A stretch of DNA of 64,000 nt from a marine bacterium B5-7 (GTDB lineage Bacteria > Pseudomonadota > Gammaproteobacteria > Arenicellales > CAJQKF01). Each line of letters starts with the position of its first letter. Position 1 is the first letter of the stretch. Location: positions 1-64,000 of the forward strand of contig BQJD01000009.1 in the NCBI GenBank assembly GCA_021604525.1, given 5' to 3'. Positions 43,523 to 52,243 of this stretch are shown piece after piece. The notes under the pieces are model-generated. The model was not told the DNA's origin and did no database searches. It saw nothing but the letters and a program-made list of their open reading frames with translations. The position numbers and the translations under genes are program-made.

Positions 43523-43644
43523 GGAAATACGAGTTGGATTTTAGTCCGGTATGAATTTGTAACGGATACAGTCAGCATAGTCGATTTGTATAATTAGGCT
43601 TATAGTAGACCAGTAGCCAAGGCTTTACCCGGAGTGTTTAAAAG

Positions 43645-44304
43645 ATGGATCTGGATTCAATGAAAAAGGCAGTTGCGATATCTGCACTTGATTATATCGA
43701 AGTCGGTGACGTGATTGGGGTCGGGACGGGCTCCACGGCAAATTACTTTATCGATGCACTGGCTGGCATTAAAGGCAAAATCGAAGGTGCTGTCGCCAGT
43801 TCCGATTCAAGTGCGGCACGGTTGGCCAGCCACGGCATCACGGTGCTTGATTTGAACGATTGCGACGATCTGCCGGTGTATATCGACGGCGCTGATGAAG
43901 TGGATCGTCATCTGCGACTTACCAAGGGCGGCGGCGGGGCGTTAACACGCGAGAAAATTGTTGCCGAGGCCAGTCGACGGTTTATCTGTGTTGTCGACGA
44001 GAGCAAGGAGGTTGATGTGCTCGGTGGATTTCCGTTGCCTGTTGAGGTGATACCCATGGCACGTAGTTTGGTGGGGCGGCGACTGGCCGCACTCGGTGGT
44101 ATGCCGGCGTTAAGAAATAATTTCAGGACCGATAATGGCAATTTCATCATCGACATCAGTAACCTGTCTATAACCGATCCAATAGAACTCGAGACCCGCC
44201 TGAACAACATACCAGGGGTCGTGAGCAATGGAATATTTGCTCATCGGCCTGCGGATATTCTGCTGGTGGGAACCAGTACAGGCGTGCGTCGGCGCGAGAC
44301 CTGA
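43645..44304 (+). CDS. rpiA: Ribose-5-phosphate isomerase A
   Basis: 219 residues, usual length. [16 protein letters not shown] is the phosphate loop, [27 protein letters not shown] the catalytic region (D, D, K, E), and [19 protein letters not shown] the C-terminus. It interconverts ribose-5-P and ribulose-5-P in the pentose phosphate path; arabinose-5-P for KdsA derives from that pool through a KdsD isomerase not seen here. GGAG lies 13 bases before the ATG. A TATAAT sequence at 43589-43594 could be its -10 box, though no good -35 is seen. Confidence 0.93.
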   Translation: MDLDSMKKAVAISALDYIEVGDVIGVGTGSTANYFIDALAGIKGKIEGAVASSDSSAARLASHGITVLDLNDCDDLPVYIDGADEVDRHLRLTKGGGGALTREKIVAEASRRFICVVDESKEVDVLGGFPLPVEVIPMARSLVGRRLAALGGMPALRNNFRTDNGNFIIDISNLSITDPIELETRLNNIPGVVSNGIFAHRPADILLVGTSTGVRRRET

Positions 44305-44325
44305 AACAATTTACAGCAGTGGCGC

Positions 44326-44358
44326 AACTTTTCGGTTGGATGGGTTCAACGAAAAGTT
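44326..44358. terminator. Convergent hairpin between rpiA and the thioredoxin-fold gene
   Basis: AACTTTTCG plus TTG (44326-44338, one bulged G) pairs with CAACGAAAAGTT (44347-44358), loop of eight bases. Fits a bidirectional stop between converging genes, though neither side has a long T tract. Confidence 0.55.
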
Positions 44359-44364
44359 ACCTTG

Positions 44365-45438
44365 TTAATAGCTCCAGATATTGACGTCGATCCCTTGCTC
44401 ACGCAGGGTTTCAGCACGTACTGATATATATCTCTGGAAATTGGGTTGTTCGATGTAGGCCTCGTTCAGAACGTAGTCGAATACCGATTGCGTGTGAAAA
44501 GTCTTGAGAAAGGCATCGATTCTCATGACTTCCTTACCAGCCGAGTCGAAGAAGACAATGGAAGGGGCATAACTGATTCCAAGATCATCAGCCCATTGAC
44601 GCGCATTTGTATGACCACCATCGGGTCTAACCACCGGAGTATCTGCCCACATGTCGAGTTGAACAGAATAAAATAGCGCTGCCAGTTTTCGCGTTGCAGA
44701 ATCGATCAGTACCTGTTGGTGCAAAGTGTCGCAGGCACTGCAATTATGCTGCTCAAAGTATACTGCGATAGGCTGATTACCGGCTTTAACCGGTGTCGTC
44801 AGATCAAATGGGTTTTCTGCAAAAAACGGCTCATTGTGCAAGATTCCAGTAGCTGCCGGAGTCTCACGATTGGCAACAAATTCGCGAAAGGTTGATGTAA
44901 TTTGATTGTCAGCGGATGCGTAGTCCATTGCGAGACGAAAGCGTTCCGGTGGAACATAACCGTCCAGTCGCAAAGCAACATTTCCTTTTTCATCGAAGAA
45001 CATCAACGTCGGGGTGTAATTCACACGTAACGCATCGGACAGATTCTTTTCGCTGAAGCTTTGCCCTCCTACCTGAATGACATCTCGATCACCCCACATA
45101 TTGATCGCGACAAGATCAAATCTTTGCTGCATCGCTTCGCTGATATCACGCTGAGTAAAATTATTCTTGATCAACTCGGCACAGTACGGGCAGCCGTCCT
45201 GCCAGAAGTACAGCACCAGTCGCTTGCCACTGGCAGCGGCTTCGGCAATATCTTCTTCAAGATCGAGAAAGCTTTCTTTAAACCAATCAGGATGAGGCGC
45301 TTCGCGTGCGCCACGATAGTCTCCCAATTGAGTCGGTTCATTGACCGCATTAGCTGCAGTCGGCGGCAAGCCTGATAATAAGATGACAAGACCCGTGTTA
45401 AATGCCAGGGTGACAGACAGGAATGATTTCATGTTCAT
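44365..45438 (-). CDS. Secreted double thioredoxin-fold protein
   Basis: 357 residues with a Sec signal (hydrophobic 8-24, cleavage near ANA 29-31). Two thioredoxin-like domains: the first with CPYC (83-86) in LVLYFWQDGCPYC and a cis-proline at YTPTLMFFD; the second with CSAC (233-236) in AVYFEQHNCSAC and YAPSIVFFD. Repeats with DMWAD/NMWGD motifs mark the SoxW/DsbD-gamma-like periplasmic group, which keeps partner proteins reduced or oxidised. The start overlaps the stop of the K+ channel gene by four bases, so both lie in one minus-strand operon with the gene at 47159. Substrate unknown. Confidence 0.8.
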   Translation of the reverse strand: MNMKSFLSVTLAFNTGLVILLSGLPPTAANAVNEPTQLGDYRGAREAPHPDWFKESFLDLEEDIAEAAASGKRLVLYFWQDGCPYCAELIKNNFTQRDISEAMQQRFDLVAINMWGDRDVIQVGGQSFSEKNLSDALRVNYTPTLMFFDEKGNVALRLDGYVPPERFRLAMDYASADNQITSTFREFVANRETPAATGILHNEPFFAENPFDLTTPVKAGNQPIAVYFEQHNCSACDTLHQQVLIDSATRKLAALFYSVQLDMWADTPVVRPDGGHTNARQWADDLGISYAPSIVFFDSAGKEVMRIDAFLKTFHTQSVFDYVLNEAYIEQPNFQRYISVRAETLREQGIDVNIWSY

Positions 45439-47162
45439 TCACCTTCTTGCAGCTTCGACCCGAAAAATTTTCGCCATAGCGGACTGACGACGCGATGTCG
45501 GCCGGTAATCAAATAACTGAGCAACTCGTTACTGCTAACGCTCGACATCATTTTGACCCTGGCTGATCGTTTTCCGCAAAAGAGTATTCGATCACCGTGA
45601 TACAACATTTTGTCGTCGCTAGGACTCAATTGGTTTTCACCGTGGCGCTGTAGCATTAATGGTACACACGATAGCCGAACCTTACGATTGTATGGTTCAC
45701 GTACGAGCTGTCCCAGTCTGAAGTCGAACCCCTCCAGGCGCGCCTGGATAAATGCGGGGGCCCCGTCGTCGGTCATCTCCAGAACCCATATCACCGGGGC
45801 ATTGTCATCGACGATTGCACAAATGCGGCTGACCATCTCGTTAGCCCATTGTGCATTCTGCTTATTGGCAAGGCGCAGGAATTCGCTGGTTAGCGGTGTG
45901 GTCAACAGGCTGACTACCTGATTGGCAATCAGCAGGTTCTGATTGAATACAATGTTCATGTCGGCCGCTTCGAATAACGACGCGTTACGGTTGTGATTCT
46001 GCCGCGCGACTGTAAACAGGTCAGGATTAAGTTCCTTGGCAGTCATGATAATCGATAAATTGTTGGCGTCGTTATCGGTACCGGCAATTATGCCAACCGC
46101 TGACTCCACTTTTGCTTCGTTGAGCGTTACCGCTTCAGTACCGCGACCGCATATCGAACCTTCGGGAGCATTGGCAATCTCTGATTCAATTTCGATAACG
46201 GTTACTTCGTTGTTCTGATGTTTGAGACGCCGGTAGAGTGGCTTGCCGAAGCGTCCAAAGCCACAAATAATCCATTGGCCGCGCGGTGGAAATACCGGAT
46301 CGTTGAGTGCCTGGTAATCTGTCTGGCTCAGCCAGTCGTTGAGGAGATGATGTCCCGGTGAACTGAACGCCAATGAGAAATGCCAGGCGAACGTTTTAAA
46401 AGGATTGACGATATGATCGGTTCCAAACGAGCGCATGTTGGATGCAGTATCTTCCTCATTCACCCGTCCCACGACTTTTAATCCGGGATTAAGAAGTTTG
46501 GCACTAATGGCTATCTTGAGATTTTCCTGATCATCTCCGATAACCGCGATAACACCCTTGCAATTGTCATGAGTAAGGCCGGCGTTTTGCAGTTGTACAG
46601 GATCGGCGGCATCTCCCTCCAGAACCAGTGGCTCCAGCGGATAGTCGTCGATCCACATTTCATTGATTGCCTCAAAATCACGATCAATAACTACGGTTTG
46701 CTCGCCAATTTCACTCAGGAACCGGGTAACCACCTTGCCAGCTTCACCATGTCCACATAGCAGATAAAAATCCTCACGAATCTTGTAAATCTGCCGATGC
46801 ACGCGGGTTCGATACAGGGCTTGCCGAAAGAATCGATCCTGTAACAGCGAAATCATTGTGCCGATGGCATACAACCAGGCTACAACCGTGGCGTATATGC
46901 TGAACAGCGTCCAGAACCGTTGCGCACCGTTGAATGGATACGGTAGCTCGCCAAAGCCAATGGTAGAACCCATATAGCTGACGAAATAAAAGGCGTGGAA
47001 GAAACTCATTGTCCACACTGTACCGTCGGCACGTGTACCGGGAATGAGTACAAAACCGGTAATCGAAACGGCGTAGGCGAAGATTAAGATTATCAGCGGT
47101 ATACGTAACCTGCGTAGTATCAGAAATACTACGTTGGGAAGTACCGGCCTTACGGACTTCAT
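45435..47162 (-). CDS. Potassium channel with two RCK (TrkA-N/TrkA-C) domains
   Basis: 575 residues from ATG 47162, chosen because it overlaps the upstream stop as ATGA; the frame is open further to 47303 but that would lie within the neighbour. Two membrane helices (about 14-36 and 80-100) flank the pore with filter TIGFGE. Then two tandem RCK units: FYLLCGHGEAGKVVTRFL and QWIICGFGRFGKPLYRRL, each a Rossmann NAD-type glycine loop. This is a ligand-gated K+ channel; the filter reads GFG instead of the usual GYG. A TrkA-C-like part follows near 480-540. The next gene is a periplasmic thioredoxin-fold protein. Confidence 0.85.
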   Translation of the reverse strand: MKSVRPVLPNVVFLILRRLRIPLIILIFAYAVSITGFVLIPGTRADGTVWTMSFFHAFYFVSYMGSTIGFGELPYPFNGAQRFWTLFSIYATVVAWLYAIGTMISLLQDRFFRQALYRTRVHRQIYKIREDFYLLCGHGEAGKVVTRFLSEIGEQTVVIDRDFEAINEMWIDDYPLEPLVLEGDAADPVQLQNAGLTHDNCKGVIAVIGDDQENLKIAISAKLLNPGLKVVGRVNEEDTASNMRSFGTDHIVNPFKTFAWHFSLAFSSPGHHLLNDWLSQTDYQALNDPVFPPRGQWIICGFGRFGKPLYRRLKHQNNEVTVIEIESEIANAPEGSICGRGTEAVTLNEAKVESAVGIIAGTDNDANNLSIIMTAKELNPDLFTVARQNHNRNASLFEAADMNIVFNQNLLIANQVVSLLTTPLTSEFLRLANKQNAQWANEMVSRICAIVDDNAPVIWVLEMTDDGAPAFIQARLEGFDFRLGQLVREPYNRKVRLSCVPLMLQRHGENQLSPSDDKMLYHGDRILFCGKRSARVKMMSSVSSNELLSYLITGRHRVVSPLWRKFFGSKLQEGE

Positions 47163-47542
47163 CGACGCGCGACGAAGGTTTCCATAATCAGCAAAACCAC
47201 CGAGACGATATTGGCCAGCAAGGCGCCGCCACTCAAGGAAACAATTGAGGCGGTGACTCCGCTGCTTAATGGTACACCGATGCCGTACAGAGTGATTCCC
47301 CATACCAGTGCCGCCGCAATCAATTGCAGGTCGGCTACAAGGCTTGAGGCGAGTAGCACCGAACCAACCGGTGTGCGATCACCAAATTTCATTACCGTAG
47401 CGACCAGGCTGACAATCAGTGCCGCAAACAACTCAAATGCATGATGATGAGTGGGATCGTCGAGCACACCCAGAAAGAAGCCGAAGTTCAGGGTCAGTGC
47501 CAAAAGGATAAAAAACGCAAAGACGACTTTTTCAAAATTCAT
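47159..47542 (-). CDS. Small four-helix membrane protein (DUF6394-like)
   Basis: 127 residues with four membrane segments (about 5-25, 35-52, 65-88, 100-122), no signal peptide. The opening MNFEKVVFAFFILLALTLNFGFFLG and the HHHAFELFAA loop look like the DUF6394 family, an assignment made from memory and therefore moderate. It is coupled by ATGA to the K+ channel and precedes it, so it may be an auxiliary channel subunit. No active-site motif is seen; the His-His-His in the first loop might bind a metal. Confidence 0.6.
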   Translation of the reverse strand: MNFEKVVFAFFILLALTLNFGFFLGVLDDPTHHHAFELFAALIVSLVATVMKFGDRTPVGSVLLASSLVADLQLIAAALVWGITLYGIGVPLSSGVTASIVSLSGGALLANIVSVVLLIMETFVARR

Positions 47543-47715
47543 GGAGATTACTCCGTCAGGACAAGCGGTACGGTTGTGCCGGTATGTGTGACTGGGTGAA
47601 TTCGGTTAATTGTGCTGCATACAAACCATCCCGATACCGGACTAGCCGTTGTCATCATACCCCGCGCAGATGTTTGTCGGTGTCGGGTGGTTGGATACAT
47701 GTTTTTCGATCAACC

Positions 47716-49236
47716 TCAGGCCACTTGAATGGGGATGTTAGCAATGTGGGCACGCCAGATTTCCGGCCCTTTTTTATGAACCGAGTTGCCCTTGCTGTCG
47801 ACCGCAACGGTGACCGGCATATCCTCGACTTCAAATTCATAGATTGCTTCCATGCCGAGGTCTTCGAACGCAACCACCCGGGATTTTCGAATGGCCTTGG
47901 AGACGAGATATGCGGCGCCGCCAACGGCTATCAGATAGACCGCCTGGTGTGCGCGAATCTTGTCAATGGCATCATCCCCACGCTCGGCTTTGCCAATCAT
48001 GCCCAACAGGCCGGTATGACTCAGCATGGTGTCGGTGAACTTGTCCATTCGCGTTGCAGTGGTGGGACCGGCAGGACCTACAGCCTCATCGCCCACCGGG
48101 TCTACCGGGCCGACGTAGTAAATCAACTTGTTGGTGAAGTCTACGCCGTCGGGCAGGGGTTCTCCGCGCTCGAATAATTCCGCCATGCGTTTGTGCGCTG
48201 CATCACGGCCGGTCAGCAATTTGCCGCTTAAAAGCAGGGTCTCTCCGGATTTCCATTGGCGAGTATCGGCAGCGGTAATCGTATCCAGATTAACTTGTAT
48301 GCCAGTGGATGTATCGCGGACAATCTCGGGCCAATCGCTTATGGATGGCGGTTTAAATTCCGCCTGACCGCTGCCATCAAGCGTGAAATGAAGATGGCGG
48401 GTGGCGGCACAATTCGGAATAAGGGCAACTGGTAATGATGCGGCGTGGGTGGCGAACTGGCGAATTTTGACATCCAGGACCGTGGTCAAACCACCCAGTC
48501 CCTGGGCACCGATGCCGAGTGCATTGACCCGGTTATATATTTCAATGCGAAGTTCTTCTTCATCAGACTCAGGTCCACGTTCGAGGAGTTCCGCCATGTC
48601 CACCGGATCCATCAAGGCTTCCTTGGCCAATACCATGGCTTTCTCTGATGTACCGCCGATACCAATGCCCAAAATACCGGGTGGACACCAGCCGGCGCCG
48701 AGCGAGAGTACCGTTCGCTCTACCCAGCCAGCCAGATCGTCACTCGGGTTCAGAATAGCAAATTTGGATTTATTCTCCGAGCCACCGCCCTTTGCGGCAA
48801 CTATGACGTCGACCCGATCACCTTCCACCATTTCCACGTGGACAACTGCCGGCGTGTTATCGCGGGTATTGATGCGCTTGCCATAGGGCGGATTGACAAT
48901 CGATGCGCGTAGCGGATTGTCCGGGTTGGTGTAGGCACGCCGGACGCCCTCGTCGACCATCTGCTGGAGGGTCATCGACGGCTCGAATTGTGCCTGCATG
49001 CCAATTTTCACGAATGCCGTGACAATTCCGGTATCCTGGCATATCGGTCGATGTCCTTCAGCAGACATCTTCGAGTTGATCATGATTTGAGCTATCGCAT
49101 CACGAGCCGATTCCGAGCGTTCTCGCTCATAGGCGGCACCCATGGCTAAAACAAAGTCCCTGGGATGGTAGTAGGAAATATATTGAAGGGCATCTGCCAC
49201 ACTTGCGATGAAATCTTCCCGGGCGATGATTGTCAT
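47716..49236 (-). CDS. Fumarate hydratase class I, iron-sulfur type
   Basis: 506 residues in the fused alpha-beta form. The three cluster cysteines are in ICQDTGI, GWCPPGILGIGIGG and PNCAATRH. The C-terminal part has VGPVDPVGDEAVGPAGPTTATRMDKF, the family's beta-domain signature. Converts fumarate and malate; oxygen-labile [4Fe-4S] enzyme. A class II fumC is at 60109, so the organism has both. The 287-base upstream region carries a stable hairpin (49269-49308) in the probable leader. Symbol not given because fumA and fumB cannot be told apart here. Confidence 0.92.
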   Translation of the reverse strand: MTIIAREDFIASVADALQYISYYHPRDFVLAMGAAYERERSESARDAIAQIMINSKMSAEGHRPICQDTGIVTAFVKIGMQAQFEPSMTLQQMVDEGVRRAYTNPDNPLRASIVNPPYGKRINTRDNTPAVVHVEMVEGDRVDVIVAAKGGGSENKSKFAILNPSDDLAGWVERTVLSLGAGWCPPGILGIGIGGTSEKAMVLAKEALMDPVDMAELLERGPESDEEELRIEIYNRVNALGIGAQGLGGLTTVLDVKIRQFATHAASLPVALIPNCAATRHLHFTLDGSGQAEFKPPSISDWPEIVRDTSTGIQVNLDTITAADTRQWKSGETLLLSGKLLTGRDAAHKRMAELFERGEPLPDGVDFTNKLIYYVGPVDPVGDEAVGPAGPTTATRMDKFTDTMLSHTGLLGMIGKAERGDDAIDKIRAHQAVYLIAVGGAAYLVSKAIRKSRVVAFEDLGMEAIYEFEVEDMPVTVAVDSKGNSVHKKGPEIWRAHIANIPIQVA

Positions 49237-49268
49237 ACGTAGAACTCGAATGGGGGGCTGGTATTAAT

Positions 49269-49308
49269 CTGGGTGGCTGGCAAATTCATCTGCCGGACGA
49301 TCACCCAG
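49269..49308 (-). promoter_or_regulatory. Hairpin in the 5' leader of the class I fumarase gene
   Basis: CTGGGTG (49269-49275) and CACCCAG (49302-49308) form the outer stem; GGCA and TGCC form an inner one. It starts 33 bases upstream of the fumarase start, in sense for the minus-strand message. Could affect translation or stability; no known riboswitch pattern seen. Confidence 0.35.
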
Positions 49309-49598
49309 CCAACTCCTGTGTCTGGACGCTAGAGTGTAGCAAAATCCGCAAGGCTTCAACGTTGTTCTCCCGTGGTCGTATGTCAGAGTATGAATAGATA
49401 ATTCCAATCTTTAACCAGATGCTAATGGTGTTGGCCATTTATCGAAATTTTATTAACTGGTAGGATTGTGGAACGCGTTCATCACCCGCACATCATCGGG
49501 ACGATGACAGCTATTTTGCATTCTTGCCCCGGATAATAAATCAGATGGGCCGCATTGCAGTCGGCCCTCACTCAACATTTCTGTGCGACTACTCATTT

Positions 49599-52190
49599 AT
49601 GCGTAAAAGCAGGCCCACAGGGTCGATTCTAACGTTCTGTTGGCTAGCCGCGGTTACGTCTATTGGATGTATTACGTGGATTACCCCAGACGAGGCGAAT
49701 GCCGCCGTAGTGGTTGAGAAACACGATATCAAGTGTGATGCCGATTTTCCCTGTCCGGGTGAATTACGTCGGCGCACAGACTTCTGGATCGAGGTGTATA
49801 GCAAGTGGACCAGTAGCCAGGGCGTGTTTCACGATTCCCGTTATCCTGAACGGGTTTACTCGGTGATCGATATTACCAACGGCTGTCGCGATTCGAGCTC
49901 CGCGGTGACGCGTGAGCGTAAAAGAATTGATGCGCGACTTGGAGAAATTGCGCAAAAAATCCAAAATGGTCAGCGGATTCGCGACAAGGAGGATCGCGCA
50001 ATACTGGCTTTATTCCCGAACCCGGAATCCAAGTCAATTCGCGCTGCGCGTCGATATATCCGATGCCAACAGGGTAATCGCGATCGTTTTGAAGACGCCC
50101 TGAAACGTTATGGCGCCTATGGTCCAATGGTAAAACAACTCATCAAGAGTGCCGGCCTTAACGAAGATATTCACTATCTGCCGTTTGTGGAATCTCTCTA
50201 TAATCCGCGTGCCTATTCACGTGTCGGTGCGGCTGGTTTGTGGCAGATCATGCCGAAAACAGCGCGGTACCTCGGCCTGCAAATAGACGCTACGGTGGAC
50301 GAACGACTCGATATGGAGGCGGCTACAATTGCCGCGACACGTTACCTAAAGGACAGTCGGTCGCGGTTGACTGCGGTCGCCCGACAGAAAAATCCATCAG
50401 TCTCCGAAGGCGCAATGGGACCGTTTGTAATCACTTCCTATAATTATGGTGTGAACGGCATGCGCCGCGCGGTGGATCAGATTGGACCGGATTTCATCAG
50501 CGTGCTGAATCACCATAAATCGCCCAGTTTTCAGGTCGCGGTGAAAAACTTTTACACCAGTTTTCTGGCGGCCCGTCATGTTGCTCGTAATGCCAGGAGA
50601 TATTTTGGTGATGTCCCGCCGGAGCCGACAGTGCGATATCAGACCGCTGTGCTCAAATACGATACATCCATGAAGCGAATCATCGATGTTTTCGGCGTGG
50701 ATGAAGATGAGCTTAAAGATCTGAATCGTGCACTGACGCGATTTGTCTGGCACGGTTGGCGGTTTGCACCCGCAGGCTATCGTTTGAGATTACCATATCG
50801 GCAGCAGGGATGGGATCAGGCGGTTTCGAAGCTTGAATCGAAGGGACCGGAAAGCGATGTTCGCGGTCCGGTTAACTACAAGGTTCGCAAGGGCGATACG
50901 GCTTGCGGTATTGCGCGCGCCTTTCATGTCAAATGCAACGATCTGGTGGATATGAACCGGTTGGGTCGGCGCGCGTTCATTCGTGTTGGACAAAACCTGG
51001 TAATCCCGGGCAAGCTCGGCTCGGTTGGCGGGACCAAATCGACCTCGAAACAAGCCACTAAGTCAACTTCCAAAACGGCCACGACCAAGGTTTCCACTTA
51101 CCGGGTAAAACCGGGTGATTCGCCCTGTGGTATTGCCCGGCGCATGGGTGTTGATTGCCGGGAAATGTTGAACGCCAATGGCCTTGGTCGACAATCGGTG
51201 ATATATGCTGGCCAGACCCTCAAATTGCCGGGTGTGGGAGAAAGTTCGACCTTAACCGGTCAATCCAGACCGAGACCGGCAACCTATACTGTCAAATCCG
51301 GTGATACAGCCTGTGAGATTGCCGAGCAATTCGATGTTCCCTGCGATCAGCTTATGGATCAAAATGGTCTTGGCAGGAAATCGATTTTGCGTCTGGGTCA
51401 AACGCTTAAATTACCGGGCACCGGGGTTGTTAACCCGAATACGATCATCACCGCTGAATCGTCTACATCCAGTCCTGGTAAGCGCCGTGTCGAGGTGGCT
51501 TATCGAGTTGAGCCGGGCGACACACCGTGTCAGATCGCCGAGCGCCATAAAATGTCTTGCGCACAATTTCAAAAGCTCAACAACCTGAAACGTCATAGCG
51601 TTATTTATGTTGGTCAGATGGTTAAGGTATTCGATGATGTGGTTGTGGAATCGGGTGTGGCAGTTGTCACCGATACCGGCAAAGAAGGTTCCGAGGTAAG
51701 CGATACCGCTGGTGAGGCGTCGGTAAGCCCGCTGGATGGTGAGATTGACCTGGCCGTATTGAGTCGTACCAGAAATGGAGTGCTGCAGAATTATATTCTG
51801 GTCGAATCGGAGGAAACCCTCGGGCACTATGCCGACTGGCTTGGTATCGGCAGTATGTCGCCCATCAGCGACTTGAATAAAATTGGCATGCGTGAAGTAT
51901 TGAAAACCGGTGAGTTGATTCTGTTGCCGGTCAAGACCGATGAGCAGAAACAGCAATTCCAGAATCGTCGCGCAGAGTACCATCGCGTATTGGTCGAGGA
52001 ATTCAAGGAAGCGTATGAAATCCAGAATGTCAACGCCTACACGGTGCGCGTCGGTGATAGCGCCTGGAAGATCGCGAGCAAATTCCAACTGCCTCTGTGG
52101 GTCGTAAATTTATATAACCCGGAACTTCGCAGCCGCTCTCCAGCAGCCGGTGAAACACTTAAAATTCCTCAGATCGAACCACGCGGATAG
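49599..52190 (+). CDS. Membrane-bound lytic transglycosylase with six LysM domains (MltD-like)
   Basis: 863 residues from ATG 49599, whose MRKSRPTGS and hydrophobic stretch up to ANAA give a Sec signal; earlier starts (TTG 49524, ATG 49545) would bury it. Residues ~185-300 are the GH23 catalytic domain: YLPFVESLYNPRAYSRVGAAGLWQ, catalytic E198, later TSYNYGVNGMRRA. Then six LysM modules at about 427, 501, 563, 635, 732 and 814. The first four have a paired Cys in the wording GDxxCxIA...C, probably disulfide-bonded; modules 5 and 6 lack it. MltD normally has two LysM. It cleaves glycan strands between MurNAc and GlcNAc in the periplasm. Confidence 0.88.
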   Translation: MRKSRPTGSILTFCWLAAVTSIGCITWITPDEANAAVVVEKHDIKCDADFPCPGELRRRTDFWIEVYSKWTSSQGVFHDSRYPERVYSVIDITNGCRDSSSAVTRERKRIDARLGEIAQKIQNGQRIRDKEDRAILALFPNPESKSIRAARRYIRCQQGNRDRFEDALKRYGAYGPMVKQLIKSAGLNEDIHYLPFVESLYNPRAYSRVGAAGLWQIMPKTARYLGLQIDATVDERLDMEAATIAATRYLKDSRSRLTAVARQKNPSVSEGAMGPFVITSYNYGVNGMRRAVDQIGPDFISVLNHHKSPSFQVAVKNFYTSFLAARHVARNARRYFGDVPPEPTVRYQTAVLKYDTSMKRIIDVFGVDEDELKDLNRALTRFVWHGWRFAPAGYRLRLPYRQQGWDQAVSKLESKGPESDVRGPVNYKVRKGDTACGIARAFHVKCNDLVDMNRLGRRAFIRVGQNLVIPGKLGSVGGTKSTSKQATKSTSKTATTKVSTYRVKPGDSPCGIARRMGVDCREMLNANGLGRQSVIYAGQTLKLPGVGESSTLTGQSRPRPATYTVKSGDTACEIAEQFDVPCDQLMDQNGLGRKSILRLGQTLKLPGTGVVNPNTIITAESSTSSPGKRRVEVAYRVEPGDTPCQIAERHKMSCAQFQKLNNLKRHSVIYVGQMVKVFDDVVVESGVAVVTDTGKEGSEVSDTAGEASVSPLDGEIDLAVLSRTRNGVLQNYILVESEETLGHYADWLGIGSMSPISDLNKIGMREVLKTGELILLPVKTDEQKQQFQNRRAEYHRVLVEEFKEAYEIQNVNAYTVRVGDSAWKIASKFQLPLWVVNLYNPELRSRSPAAGETLKIPQIEPRG

Positions 52191-52243
52191 TGCCAGAGTC
52201 AGAGGTCGTAGCTGGGCGTTTCGATAATTGTGCCGGTTTCGCG

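Noticed and set aside
47163-47303. 47-residue extension of the K+ channel
   Set aside because: It lies inside the upstream membrane protein gene, and ATG 47162 gives a perfect ATGA coupling.
51411-52088. 225-codon minus-strand open frame in the LysM region
   Set aside because: Antisense to the repeat-rich LysM coding sequence; composition mirrors it.
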